Shown one piece after another: positions 1-9,889 of a stretch of DNA of 64,000 nucleotides (position 1 is its first letter; each line of letters opens with the position of its first letter). The stretch spans positions 14,202-78,201 of the forward strand of contig BCKL01000014.1 in assembly GCA_001600635.1 (NCBI GenBank), in the 5' to 3' direction. Source of the DNA: Leucosporidium creatinivorum (lineage: Eukaryota; Basidiomycota; Microbotryomycetes; Leucosporidiales; Leucosporidiaceae). The position numbers and the translations under genes are program-made. Under the pieces are notes generated by a model. It did not search any database. It was not told where the DNA came from and saw only the letters and a list, made by a program, of their open reading frames with translations.

Positions 1-115
1 TGCACCCTTCCAGGCCTTAGCCACCCCCTCCTCCTCCTCCTCTCCGCTTTGTCTACTCATATAGGTGGTCTCAATGGGCGAAAGCTTGACATAGACTGAA
101 ACACGATAAACTAAA

Positions 116-3100
116 CTAAACTAAACTCTCATCGGCCCCAGCAACTACCTCAAGTGGGCCAACCACGTCAAGCTCGTCCTCGGTCGCTCCTGCAAGGACC
201 TCTACCTCACGGACGACCCGCCATCGCAGGATAGGACCTCGTTCGAGTACCGCAAGTGGGACGCTCGCCAAACGGCCGCCTGCGCTTTCGTCTCGACTTC
301 TCTCGGCGATGGAGTAGCGGACGTCATTCCCGACCAGGCGGTCACCCTCAAAGCCATCTGGGACGAGTTGGAGAGGAGCTACAACCCGCCCTCGGCCAAC
401 ACCCTCGAAGCCGGAGTCAAGAAGGTCATCTCGACTTTGCTTGTCAACAACCCGACCGTCGACCAGCACGACGAGTTCACTCGCACCATCCTCCGCGAGA
501 TCACCGACCTCATCAACAAGGGTATCACTCGCGAGGTCCTCTTCTTCATCCTCATCAAGCTCGGTCTCCCTCCCTCGCTCGAGACGGCCGTCGACATCTT
601 CCTCTCGACCAGGATCAAGACGAACGAGGATGGCAGCATCGATTTCCCCAGCGTCAACGACCTCTTCTCGGCAACTCGCAAGCAAGTCATCAGGACGAGC
701 CAGGAGTCCCCTCAGTCGGCTCTCTTCGGCGGAGCCCGCTCGGGCGGAGGCAAGTCGGACAGGAAGCCTCCCAGCAACTGCCCCTGTGGCAAGTGGCATT
801 GGCTCNACGACTGCCCTCACCCCGACGCGCCCGCCGCCAAGAAGAAGCTCCAGGACGCGAGGAAGAAGAAGGCCGACGCTCGCAAGAAGAAGGAGAAGAC
901 CGAGGCCGCCAACGTCGCCTCTCCCTCGGAGCACAACGCCTCGGTCGCCTCGCTCGACGCTCAAGACGGATCGTCGTCTCCCGCTCCCGAGTCCGCCGCC
1001 GACTACGAGCCCGGGCTCAGCTCCTGGATCGCCGAGACGAGCTCGGCGAAGGGAGCCATCATCCTTGACTGCGGCGCCAGCGCCAACATGACGGGGGACC
1101 TCGCCCTTCTCACCAACGTCAAGTCGATCCCCAAGATGGCGATCAACGGAGTCGCCCCTGGAGCCGTNGCNACCCACGTCGGAGAGATCTCGCTNNAGAT
1201 GCCCTNGGGAAGGATCCTTCGNCTCGGNNCGTGCTTCTTCGNTCCNTCCCTCGCCATCACGCTCATCTCGACCAACGCTCTCGCCAAGACCGTCGGCTTC
1301 AAGGTCACCATTGACTCGGGCGGAGCCAAGATCCAGGACAAGTCGGGCGCTCTTGTCACCTCGGCTTCCCTCCGCAACGGCCTCCTCCACCTCGACTGCA
1401 GTTCCTGTACGTCTCGCCACTCGGGGTTCGTCGCCGCTCCTTCGTCGAAGGTAGATGGGTTGACAGCACATCGACGCCTGTGCCACCGATCTCTCTCTGC
1501 TATTCAGGAGCTTGTGAAGTCGGGCGCCGTCTTGGGCCTTGATGTAGCAGTGACTGATAACAGTGTAGATGAAGTGAAAAAGTGCGAGGCGTGTGTTCAA
1601 GCGAAAGCTACACAGTTGCCGTTTCCCCCCTCCCCTTCCCTCGCGTCCGACATTCTTGAGCTCGTCTACTCCGATTCCCTCAACTTTGGCACTCGCAGCT
1701 TCGGAGGAGCACGCTACGCCATGACGATCACTGACGACGCGAGTCGCCTCCTCGAGGTCAGGCTCCTCAAGCGACGCCTTCGCCAAGTTCAAGTCCTGGC
1801 TCGCCTTTGCCGAACGCTCTACCGGCAAGAAGCTCATCACCTTCCGTACGGACAACGGCGGCGAGTACCTTTCCAAGGAGTTCATCGCCTATCTCGACAA
1901 GCGTGGGATCAAGCACGAGCTCCCCATCCCCTACACACCTTGCAACAACGCGCGCGCTGAGCGCATCAACCGCACTCTTGCAGAGTCGGTTCGCGCCCTC
2001 CTCTTCCAGTCGGGGATGGGCAAGCAGTGGTGGGGAGAGGCGCTCAAGTACACCATGCACGTCTATAACCGCACCGGCCACACCGCGCTCAAAGGCAAGA
2101 CTCCCATCTTCCGCTGGAGCGGCAAGACGCCTTCTCTCGCCCACATCCGCACCTTTGGCATTCGCGCTCGCGTCTACAAGCCGAAGGAGCTCCACACCAA
2201 GCTCGACCCCATCACCATTGATGGCATTCTCCTCGGCTTCGAGTCCAAGGACAGCTTCTACCGCATCTGGGACAAGTCCAAGTCGCCAGCCAAGGGAGTC
2301 ATCCGAGCAAGGAGCGTCTACTTCAACGAGGACGAGCTCCCTCTCAAGCAGGACAACATTCGCGGTGATGGGAATCTTTCGAGACCCTCACCGCCGTCCG
2401 TACGTCCTGGCGAGAGCACTGAGTACAAGACGACTTCAACGCTGCTGACGCCCCTTTGCACAACCACTTCTTCTCCCGAGCGCTTGCCTTCTCCTCAAGC
2501 CTCGGCAGAGCAGCAGCAGCAGGATACATCTTCTCCGTCGTCGTCCTCGTCCTCGTCGTCGTCCTCGTCGCCCTCGGGCTCAGCATCGGACATCTCGCAC
2601 TCGGGAGCAGCTCCAGGATATAGAGGTACAGAGGACTGGCGATGTACTCGATCACACAGAGTCTGAAGAGAGAGCCAAGTGAGCGCCCACGCCGGGGACT
2701 TAAATCCGCCCAAGTCCGATAGGGGCTCCCATCCCAAAACTCCTCCTCGCTGTCCCAAAGTTGGAGTAGAGACTGATGAATGCTCTGGTGAGCTACTTGA
2801 GCGAGGAGAGAGCGTGTAGAGCAAAAGGTGAGGAGGATGAGAGGTTGCCGCGCTCGGACTCGAACGGAGGTCGAAAGGAAGGGAGAGAGAGGGCAATGCT
2901 GAAGCCGATGATGAGGTGGAAGTGGTGACCTAAGCATCCTGCTCAACACAGGACGCATCCTCCACCGAGATTCGACGTCTTCGCTTCGCGAGAACTCGCC
3001 TTCACCGTCGCAGGAGGACTCGGACGCGCCTGGAACCGTCGGATCACCCGCTGCATCGAGCAACCAAGACGGGAGCGACTTCGACTTCCTCGAGCCAACG

Positions 3101-3239
3101 AACGCCGAGGCGGGAACCGTCAACGACCCCGACATCCCTCGTGGCTCGTTCCAGGAGGAGGGCTCGGACGATTCGCAAGATCCTCTCGAGATGACGGGCT
3201 TCCTCGCCGCCCTCAACAGCGCCTTCACCGGCTCGTAGA
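116..3239 (+). mobile_element. Ty1/copia-type LTR retrotransposon remnant (gag-protease-integrase part)
   Basis: This is a copia-class fossil. Parts are visible in the order expected for Ty1/copia. A UBN2-like gag region lies at about 130-720. A CCHC-type zinc knuckle (CPCGKWHW...DCPHP) lies near 777-825. An aspartic protease with an ILDCGASANM core lies near 1060-1090. A GAG-pre-integrase HHCC region (about 1455-1620) and an integrase core follow to about 2350. A low-complexity Ser-rich linker runs to 2620 and resumes at 2949-3239. Between 2625 and 2948 an LTR-like block interrupts the linker, so another element inserted here. The remnant is broken, with several interruptions, and lacks its own 5' LTR and reverse transcriptase in place. 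Ambiguous bases occur in the window only inside this element. Age is probably moderate, because the domains are still easy to read. Confidence 0.85.
2625..2948 (-). mobile_element. LTR-like block inserted in the copia remnant
   Basis: The block interrupts the integrase-RT linker of the surrounding copia remnant. Its right edge shares the 16-mer AGCATCCTGCTCAACA with the end of the LTR at 7664-8158. Its middle, near 2680-2760, matches the reverse complement of the LTR-like block at 8881-8960, sharing a GACTTAAGTCC-type motif. It is therefore read as an LTR, or most of one, on the minus strand. The left boundary is not resolved. Confidence 0.55.
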
Positions 3240-3600
3240 GAATGGCAACTGGTAACGGTAGAGCGCCGGTACTCGGAGAAGTAACGGTAGATTTCACATT
3301 TTTGAGGTAACTGTAACGGTAACGGTAACGGTCTACCGGTACCGGTAGCAGCAGTTCGGTACTCGTAGAGCCTCACCGGTAACTGTTGCCGAGTGGGGAA
3401 TGAGAGCTTGGAAGCCCTTCCTGTAGTGCTACAGCTTCGAAAGCTCGCGAGTAGTCTTTTACAGCAGTCTATTTGGCTACAACACCATGATATACTCTCC
3501 AGCACCTCTCGTTCACATCTCTGCCGAGCATTTTTCGAGATTTCAAGTAGCGGTAGCGGTACCGGTACTTGGAGTTGACATTCTCTACCGGCTCGGCTCA
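3240..3600. repeat. GGTAAC / TACCGGTA-rich repetitive stretch
   Basis: An imperfect run of GGTAAC and GGTAGC hexamers, with palindromic TACCGGTA blocks, covers about 3245-3375 and reappears near 3550-3575. No open frame or domain is seen. It directly follows the end of the copia remnant's reading frame and precedes an LTR-like block. It could be a decayed repeat element or a hairpin-rich spacer. Confidence 0.5.
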
Positions 3601-4020
3601 GGACGAATTCGCGCTCTCGACCGAGACTGCTTCAGACTAGCTCCTTACAGACATGCTACAACTACTCAAACTCACCTGAGGTCGACTGCTTCAGACTAGC
3701 TGAAGAGAGACCCAGGTGAGCGCCCGGCCTTGGGTCTTAACCCCCAAAGACTCGCCTCCCTCACTTCCACCAAATCACTCCATACTCCTCCTAGATGATA
3801 CCCAGTGGGAGTAAACCCTCTTGAGCGAGTACCTGGCCAAGAGGGACAAGCGAAAGTCGAGGAGAGAGGGCCGACACTTGAAGGCGCGCCGAAGAGGAAT
3901 CGAACCGATGGGAGATGAACTCGAGGTAGACGTCCTGATGGTGTACATGATTAGGTAGACGATGAGGTAGATGATGATGATGAACTCGTGGTAGAACTCG
4001 TGGTAGATGCTGATCATGAG
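3601..4020 (-). mobile_element. LTR-like remnant, minus strand
   Basis: On the minus strand this block shares organisation with the other LTRs of the cluster. It has a run of CATCATCATCTACCTC-type sequence, a GTTAAGACCC motif, a TCTCTCTTCAG block, and then an 18-nt direct repeat at 3684-3701 and 3625-3642. A CAG|GTGAGT sequence stands between the copies, near the first one in element orientation. It adjoins the minus-strand gag remnant and is probably that element's other LTR or one of a close relative. Its ends are not sharply defined. Confidence 0.5.
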
Positions 4021-4740
4021 GTACTAGTTGGCCGTCTGGAGAGAGGTTGCGAAGGAGGACGGCCGAGTAGATGGTCTCGACGGTAATCTTGCAGCTCTCC
4101 AGCAAGCGAGTGAGGGCGATGAAGGTGCGGTGGAAGGTGTCGAACTGCTCGGGAGTGGGAGGATCCAACTCGAAAATGTCGAGGAGGATGTTGGATGCGT
4201 CTTTGCCGAGATGCGCCCTGCGAAGAGCATCCCAGACTTCGGCGAGCGTCGAGGCGGTGGCGGAGACATGGATGTTGGGTCCGGAGTGATGGACGCGACA
4301 ACGTGGTTGCAGCAGAAGTCCTGGCAAGACCTCCAGTCCCCCCAGTCCTGGTTGGAGCGGTTGCTGGGCGCAGGAGCGGTCGACAAGTTGAAGAGGTCGC
4401 CTTTGGCTGCGATGACGTGCAGGTGAAGGTGCATGGTGTGAGACCAGGTGCTCCACTGCGCTGGACCCGCGAGACGGTTGTCTCCCTGCAGCGGCTTGAG
4501 CAAAGAGGGAGGCTTCCAGTCCGGGATACTGCTTTCCGTCCTCGTGACGTTGCTGGGGCCCGCCTCAGGCTTCTTGTCTGGGTTGTCTCCCATGGCTGTA
4601 GGGTAGTAGGGAGCGTAGGCAAGTGCTGTAGGCTGGTAGGAAGCAAGGCGAGGCTTTGCAAGAGCTTGTGAAGCTGAGGTCACGCAAGAGAGCTGGTGGC
4701 GTCTTGTTGTGGCGCAGCAGTCGGTAGGCGAGTTGTAGGC
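3791..4740 (-). mobile_element. Copia-type gag remnant, minus strand
   Basis: This is a fossil gag region on the minus strand. It reads from a leader and an ATG near 4683 down to about 4024, with residual similarity reaching 3791. The recognisable gag_pre/UBN2-like stretch includes PTPEQFDTFHRTFIALTRLL at about 4085-4165 and a WDALRRAHLGKDAS segment near 4190-4235. It lies directly downstream (in its own orientation) of the LTR at about 4741-5256. Protease and pol are absent. It is broken, with a few interruptions and a large 3' loss. The element sits inside the integrase fragment of another copia remnant, so it is the younger of the two insertions. Confidence 0.7.
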
Positions 4741-5256
4741 TCAGAACCTGTCGCTCTCCTCAGTTCTAGCGAAGCTCTAATACATAACAGTGATACATGA
4801 CTACTCACCTGTTGCTCTCCTCAGTTCTAGCGAAGCTGAAGAAGAGAGACAGTCCCTGCTCAGCGCGCGTCTGACTTGACCGCGCCTGAGTGGATAGGTG
4901 TCCACCTCCACCTCACTCCCTGCAACGTGGAGTTGCATACTCCAATCCTTAAAGACCGTTCCCTCCTATCACTACTCTCCCTGAGCTCCCACACGAGGAG
5001 CGAGTCCCTTGAGACTCGAGCCGAGCCGCCTAAGTCCGAGCCAGCGGAGGAAAGGCTAGGGAGAGGTGATGGAGGACAAAGCTGTCGAGGTAGTCGAGGT
5101 AGAGGCGATGGTAGATGCTGTAGTAGACGATACCGAGGACGAATGATGATGATGATGACCGACTTGAGCGAGGAGGATGCTGAGACGAGTGCGAAGCGAG
5201 TGATAGGCGAAGGGGAGTTGCGCTCAAGTAGGTAGGAGGATTAGAGGGTCTTAACA
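4741..5256 (-). mobile_element. Probable 5' LTR of the minus-strand copia remnant
   Basis: Read on the minus strand, this block starts with TGTTAAG at 5256 and runs about 510 bp to the leader of the gag remnant. That length and start are close to the 495-bp LTR at 7664-8158. It carries the characteristic internal direct repeat: 24 nt at 4814-4837 and 4753-4776, with GTGAGT following the first copy. The exact 3' edge, near 4735-4745, is uncertain. Confidence 0.6.
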
Positions 5257-6070
5257 GCTCTCCCTTCGAGTACGTCTACAAAAGAAACCCTCCTTCTCGC
5301 CTCGTCAAAAGGGGCAACCCCGCTGACTTGGCACCTTCGCCTTTCCCACCAATCTGCGAACGTCCTGCAGAAGCTGAGCGCCTCCTCCTCTGTTAAGGGG
5401 TTGGATGTACTGCCTGCTACGCCTGCTAGTGACTCGGATGCAATGACGTGCGGTATCTGCTTCATGAGCAAAGCGACTCGCCTTCCGTTCCCTGCAAACG
5501 CGAAGCGAGCTTCGGCGCCCCTCGAGCAAGTCCACTCCGACCTCGTCAACATGGGCGACCGCACCTTCGGCAACAAGCGCTCCTTCATCACCTTCGTCGA
5601 CAACTACTCCCGCTTCGTCGTCATTGGTCTACTCGCCAACAAGTTGGACGCCTTAGACGCTTTCCGCGTCTTTGACAAACGCGCGGAGAAGCAGCTCAGC
5701 ACTAAGCTCAAGCGCTTCCGCTCCGACAATGGAGGAGAGTACATCGACAAGCGCTTCACCGACTACTTCGAGGAGCACGGCATCCCCCACGAGACCTCGG
5801 TCCCCTACTCGCCTCAGTCGAAGGGCTGAGCGCAGAACTCGCCTCAGTCGAAGGGCTGAGCGCAGAGGATAAACTGCACTCTCGTTGACGCGACCAACAC
5901 CAACCTCGCTCAAGCAGGACTCGGACCCAAGTACTGGGGGGGAGGCGCTCCTCGATGCTTCCAACCCGACACCTACAACCGAGTCCCACACCAAGGCATC
6001 AACGACAAGATCCCCCTCTTCCTCTGGAGCGGCACGATTGTCAATGTCTCGCATCTTTGCGCCTTCAGAG
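5257..6070 (+). mobile_element. Copia-type integrase remnant
   Basis: This fossil fragment holds a copia integrase. A CGICFMSKATRLPFP-type end of the GAG-pre-integrase/zinc region lies near 5447-5490. A retroviral-integrase core follows, with VHSDLVNMG, FVDNYSRF and RSDNGGEY motifs at about 5530-5740, and the C-terminal part of integrase after that. A 30-bp unit ACTCGCCTCAGTCGAAGGGC... is tandemly duplicated near 5807-5866. The sequence differs from the integrase at 1640-2350, so it is a second family or lineage. It is broken, with several interruptions. The minus-strand element at 3.6-5.26 kb inserted just upstream. Confidence 0.75.
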
Positions 6071-6205
6071 CATCACTTTTCCCCCCACGCTATTATTGAC
6101 ACTTCACGCGCTTCGGCGCCTCGCTTCTCCGGTTCCCCTTTTGTTCAGATTCTTTTCTGATAGACTACATAAGCCTTGGTAGCTTGCAGGTCTTTAAATG
6201 AGATA

Positions 6206-6227
6206 TCTTCATTCATTCATTCATTCA
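6206..6227. repeat. (ATTC)n microsatellite
   Basis: About five copies of ATTC stand directly in front of the reverse-transcriptase remnant, at a junction between two retroelement pieces. Confidence 0.8.
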
Positions 6228-7663
6228 TGGCCAAGACGGGAGAGACCTTCCGCGACGAGACCGCCTTCCTTCGACCAGCCAACGAACCACGGAGCATCAA
6301 GGCTGCCCTCAAGACGGAGCACGCCGACGATTGGAGAGCAGGACTCGTCTCGGAGGTCAACAACCTCGTTCACAAGTACGAGGTCATGTCCCACATTGCC
6401 CGCAGGAAGCTACCTCGCGGCGCGCGTCTTCTCCCCTCCAAGGCCATCTTCAAGACGAAGCGAGACGCCGAGGGCTCACCGAGTTCGCATCGTAGCAATG
6501 GGCAACCTTCAAGGGGAGGACGACTACACCGAGACCTACTCCCCGACGCTCAAGTTCCCCTCGTTCCGCACCATGTTTGCCCTTGCCGCCGAGCACGACC
6601 TCCTCCTCGAGACCTGCAGCGTCACCAAGAATTGGCCTCTACGTCGACAACACGGCACATCTCGCTCGGGAGCAGAAGGAGCTCAAGAAGCAGAAGGCAG
6701 CCCTCAAGAATGCGTACGAGATCAAGGAGAATGGCGCTCCAACATGCCACCTCGGCGTCCAGACAAAGCGTCTCGCTGACGGGTCTTACCACCTCAACCA
6801 GCCGGGGTACATCAACAACATGATTAAGACCTTCCTCCCCGACGAACCTCAACGCGCCGTCTACACCCCCATGGCCGCCGATGCTCTCTCCAAACTCCCT
6901 TCGGCCGACCCCGACGCCTCGCCGACCGCGACGCCTCGCCGACCCCGACGCCTCGCCGAGCGACAAGCATCGCTTCCGCTCCCTCGTCGGCTCGCTTGCC
7001 TACTGCTCGACAGCCACTCGTCCCGACATCACCTACACCGTCTCCAAGATTGCGCAGTACAGCTTGGGACCTTGCAGGGCACACTTTGAGGCGGCGCTGA
7101 GGATCCTTTGCTACCTCAGGACGACCCACGAGCACGGCCTCCTCTACAAGTCGACCAGCGTCCCGCTACACGGCTACACCAATTTGGCCTACGGCAACAA
7201 TATTGACGACGGGCATTCGACTTTGGGATACGTCTTCATTGCCGCGGGCGCCGCCGTCTCATGGTCCTTCAAGAGACAACGTCAAGCAGTACATTTGACG
7301 ACCAAGGCCGAGTACATCGCGCAGTCCAAGGCGACCCACGGGGCCATCTTCCTCGGACAGCTCCTCATGGAACTTGGGCTCGGCGCCGAGCAGCCCATCA
7401 AGGTCTTCGGCAACAACACCTTGGCCATTGAGATCGCCAAGAACCCCAAGCACCACAAAAAGATCAAGCAGGCCCGCCTCAACCAGCATGGCATCTCCGA
7501 AGCTGTCAAGCTCGGCCTCATCGACATCTCGTATGTGCGCACCGAGGACATGACCGCCGAAATCTCACGAAGCCTCTCGCTCGCTCCGCCTTCAAAGGAC
7601 ATCGGGATCGCATGGGCGTTGTCCCCCCCCCCCCCCCCCCCCCCCCCTGGGAGTGAGGGGGGG
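6227..7663 (+). mobile_element. Copia-type reverse transcriptase / RNase H remnant
   Basis: This is the fossil 3' half of a copia pol. The reverse-transcriptase start (EPRSIKAALKTEHADDW) lies near 6280-6345. Later RT and connection parts include YVDNTAHL, THLGV-like and RPDITYTVSKIAQY segments. RNase H runs from about 7150 to 7560, with LTTKAEYIAQSKAT near 7296-7337. A G-rich polypurine tract (7652-7663) follows and abuts the LTR at 7664, exactly where minus-to-plus priming is expected. It is broken, with several interruptions and an internal loss. A GACGCC-type 30-bp tandem duplication lies near 6900-6965. Confidence 0.85.
7623..7647 (+). repeat. Poly-C tract (25 nt)
   Basis: A run of 25 consecutive C residues lies immediately upstream of the polypurine tract of the copia remnant. 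Its length may be unreliable in the assembly. Confidence 0.85.
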
Positions 7664-8158
7664 TGTTGAGAGGAGGAGGACTTAGCCATCGCTGAGCCAA
7701 CTCCGTCACCTTGCGCTGGCCGCCGAGAACGTCTCCAAGCTTCTTCCTGTTCATCATCTACCTCACCGTCATCACAAGCACCTCATCTACCTCTACCAAT
7801 CTATCCGAGGCACTGGAGGCCCTTCCTTTCCCTTCGCTTCGGCTCACTCCCCTTCGGCTCCCTTCGCCTCTCTCCATCAAGTCGACCTTCCTCCTCTCTC
7901 TCACCGCTCTGGACAACTGGAATCAACCTACACAGTGTGTACCACTCCCAAGGGGAGGGACACTTGAGGAGGAGAAGTGAACCCTGTCCGGGGAGGACTT
8001 AGGAGCTGAGGAGCACCTGCGGCTCTTGACCTCAGCCTTGTCTGAGTGTCTTTGCGCCCCAGGTGAGTGGTTGAGTAGGGTGTACAGCGTTGCATTAAAG
8101 CCTTGTCTGAGTGTCTTTGCGCCCCAGTACACCTCTGTACAAAGCATCCTGCTCAACA
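7664..8158 (+). mobile_element. 3' LTR of the copia remnant
   Basis: The block begins TGTTGAG right after the polypurine tract and ends CTCAACA, giving TG...CA with a 7-bp terminal inverted repeat and a length of 495 bp. It contains a perfect 28-nt direct repeat (8035-8062 and 8100-8127). The first copy ends in CCCCAG followed by GTGAGT, and the second ends in CCCCAG followed by TACACC. No matching full-length 5' LTR was found upstream in the window, so divergence-based dating is not possible here. Confidence 0.8.
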
Positions 8159-8899
8159 AGGATGGCGATGAGAGAGGGAGAGCGAGGGAGAGAAGGAGAG
8201 CGAGAGCGAGAAGGCATCGATGAGGAGAAGGGAAGGAGTAGAGGAGATGGCGAGCGAGGGGGAGGAGGAGTTGATGTGGGTGAGCGAGAGGAGGAAAGGA
8301 GGAGTGTTGGAGTAGGTGCAGGAGACGGGAGCAAGTGGAGGACGATGGGGATAGGACTCGGTCAGCACCAGACCGTCTACGTCGCCGAACTCATTGGCAT
8401 CCACCTTGCACTCACCTCTATCCCCATCCTACCAAACCCCCGCCCGTCCCTCCCTCGTTGCATCAACATCCTCATCAATAATCAAGCCGCTGTCGGGTCG
8501 CCCTGCGGAGGAGCCAAGTCCTCGGGTCAGTTCATCCGTCTCGCCAACCGCCAGGTGTACCAGGACCTACAGAAGATGTTACCCAACACCTCCGTTGAGT
8601 TCCAGTGGGTCCCTGGTCACCGAGACGTTGAGGAAAACGAGTTAGCCGATGTGGAGGCGAAGGCTGGAGCGGAGGCGGAGGAGCAGGGGAAGGAGCTTAT
8701 GGAAGCGTGTAGGAGAGCAGAACAGAGGGATGGAAGGCTAATGCACTTAGCGACGGAGTGGCGGAGGCGCGGGAGACCCACCTCTTTGATGTTAGCTTCC
8801 TTGACCTCTCCTGGACGTTCAGATCATCGGACGAGTAGTAATCCTCACCAGGGGATCACTGGGAGAAGTTTGGTGGGGTTTGGTGGAGTTTGGGAATGA
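8159..8899 (+). mobile_element. LINE-type RNase H fragment
   Basis: The open frame 8341-8899 carries an RNase H domain of the kind found at the C-terminus of some non-LTR retrotransposons. VYVAELIGIHLAL holds the catalytic Glu near 8375. INILINNQAAV (near 8467) is normally xxDNQAA, so the second acidic residue here is Asn. QWVPGHRDVEENELADVEAK (near 8600-8660) holds the His and last Asp. The first acidic strand is replaced by a Gly/Arg/Glu-rich low-complexity lead (8160-8340). No reverse transcriptase or endonuclease is present, so this is a short, inactive remnant. It lies directly against the LTR end at 8158. Confidence 0.7.
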
Positions 8900-9063
8900 G
8901 ACCCCTATTGGGACTTAGGCGGAGTGGGACTTAAGTCCCAGGGGATGGGTGCTCCCCAGGTTGTCCTCAGCTCAGTCTGAGGCTTCTCAACCTAGGTGAG
9001 TTTGTGTAGTGCAGTATGCAACTAGGAGGTCAGTCTGAGGCTTCTCAACCTAGTGTACATAGA
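8880..9063 (+). mobile_element. LTR-like fragment with internal direct repeat
   Basis: The fragment matches the reverse complement of 2680-2760 (TTTGGGA...GACCCCTATTGGGACTT and GACTTAAGTCC). It then carries a perfect 24-nt direct repeat, 8972-8995 and 9030-9053. The first copy is followed by GTGAGT and the second by TGTACA. It is the fourth LTR-type block here with this arrangement. Its edges are not resolved. Confidence 0.55.
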
Positions 9064-9540
9064 AATAGCAGCTTTGTGCACACCAAGTTCTTGTTCATGG
9101 AGGCAAGACACATTTTCCCAGGGCACGTCAAGCATTGTGCAGCTCATCTTCCTGGGCCCCCAAGCATCCAACCGGCTCAGAGGGGCCATCCTGTGAGCGT
9201 GTGCCTCACAGCGGTCAATAGCAGCTTTGTGCACACCAAGGTATTGTTTATTGAGGGTAGACACATCTCCACGTTGCACATCAAGCAGCCTGCAGCTCAT
9301 CATCCTGGGCCCCCAAGCATCCAACCAGTGTGGAGGGGCTGTCCCGCAATCGTGTGACTCACAGCAGTCAATAGCAGCTTTGTGCACACCAAGGTATCGT
9401 TTATTGAGGGTAGACACATCTCCCTGTTGCACATTAAGCACCCTGCAGTTCATCATCCTGGGCGCAAAGCCATCCAACCGGCGGGGAAGGGCTGTCCCGT
9501 GAGTCTGCAACTTGTAGTAGCCTCTAGCAGCTTCTTGCAC
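9022..9540 (-). CDS. Possible 51-residue-repeat protein (hypothetical)
   Basis: A 172-codon minus-strand frame runs through the three best-preserved 153-bp units. Each unit encodes a 51-residue repeat containing LGVHKAAI, then a Cys-containing stretch, WLDAWGPRMMSC, and LLDVQRGDVSTLNKQY. Repeats are similar but not identical at the protein level. Two Cys positions recur (SCRLL/NCRVL and IDCCE/IDRCE). The frame ends to the left at about 9022, inside the neighbouring LTR-like fragment, and upstream units on the right are no longer in the same open frame. The start codon is uncertain. I recognise no family. It could be a real repeat protein gene, a remnant of one, or a non-coding satellite whose unit happens to be a multiple of three. 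Confidence 0.3.
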   Translation of the reverse strand: MQEAARGYYKLQTHGTALPRRLDGFAPRMMNCRVLNVQQGDVSTLNKRYLGVHKAAIDCCESHDCGTAPPHWLDAWGPRMMSCRLLDVQRGDVSTLNKQYLGVHKAAIDRCEAHAHRMAPLSRLDAWGPRKMSCTMLDVPWENVSCLHEQELGVHKAAISMYTRLRSLRLTS

Positions 9541-9803
9541 ACCAAGGCGTGGCTGATCAAGTCTAGACAGATCACCTCACTGCAAATCAAAAGCAAGTCG
9601 CAGGTCATCATCCAGGGCGCACGGCCATTCAATCAGCTGGCGAGGGCTGTCCCTTAAGCTTGCAGCTTGTATTAGCCCCTGGCAGCTTCTTGCCCACCAA
9701 GACATGCGTGACAAAGTCTAGACACATCTACCCACGGCACATCAGGCCCATTGCAGGTCACGATACTGAGCCGTGGCATCCAACGGGGGGGAGGGGATTT
9801 GTG
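9065..9803. repeat. Tandem array of five 153-bp units
   Basis: Units start at about 9065, 9218, 9371, 9524 and 9679, each beginning ATAGCAGCTTTGTGCACACC or a decayed form. Spacing is exactly 153 bp three times and then about 155. The first three units are close to each other; the last two diverge more. The unit also contains the shared block CATCCTGGGC...CCATCCAACC. The spacing equals 51 codons. On the minus strand the first three units form one open frame (see the CDS at 9022-9540). Confidence 0.85.
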
Positions 9804-9889
9804 GACTTTATAGATGGTATAGTAGGTGATGGCCCCATCTTACATGCTAAGCTGGGATCAAGTGCAGCCAACACCTTATCTCTCTCTGA

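Noticed and set aside
3880-3905. tRNA-like B-box GGTTCGATTCC on the minus strand
   Set aside because: No A-box or cloverleaf can be drawn around it; it lies inside an LTR-like block.
9065-9803. CRISPR-like array
   Set aside because: The units are 153 bp with no short repeat-spacer alternation, and the genome is eukaryotic.
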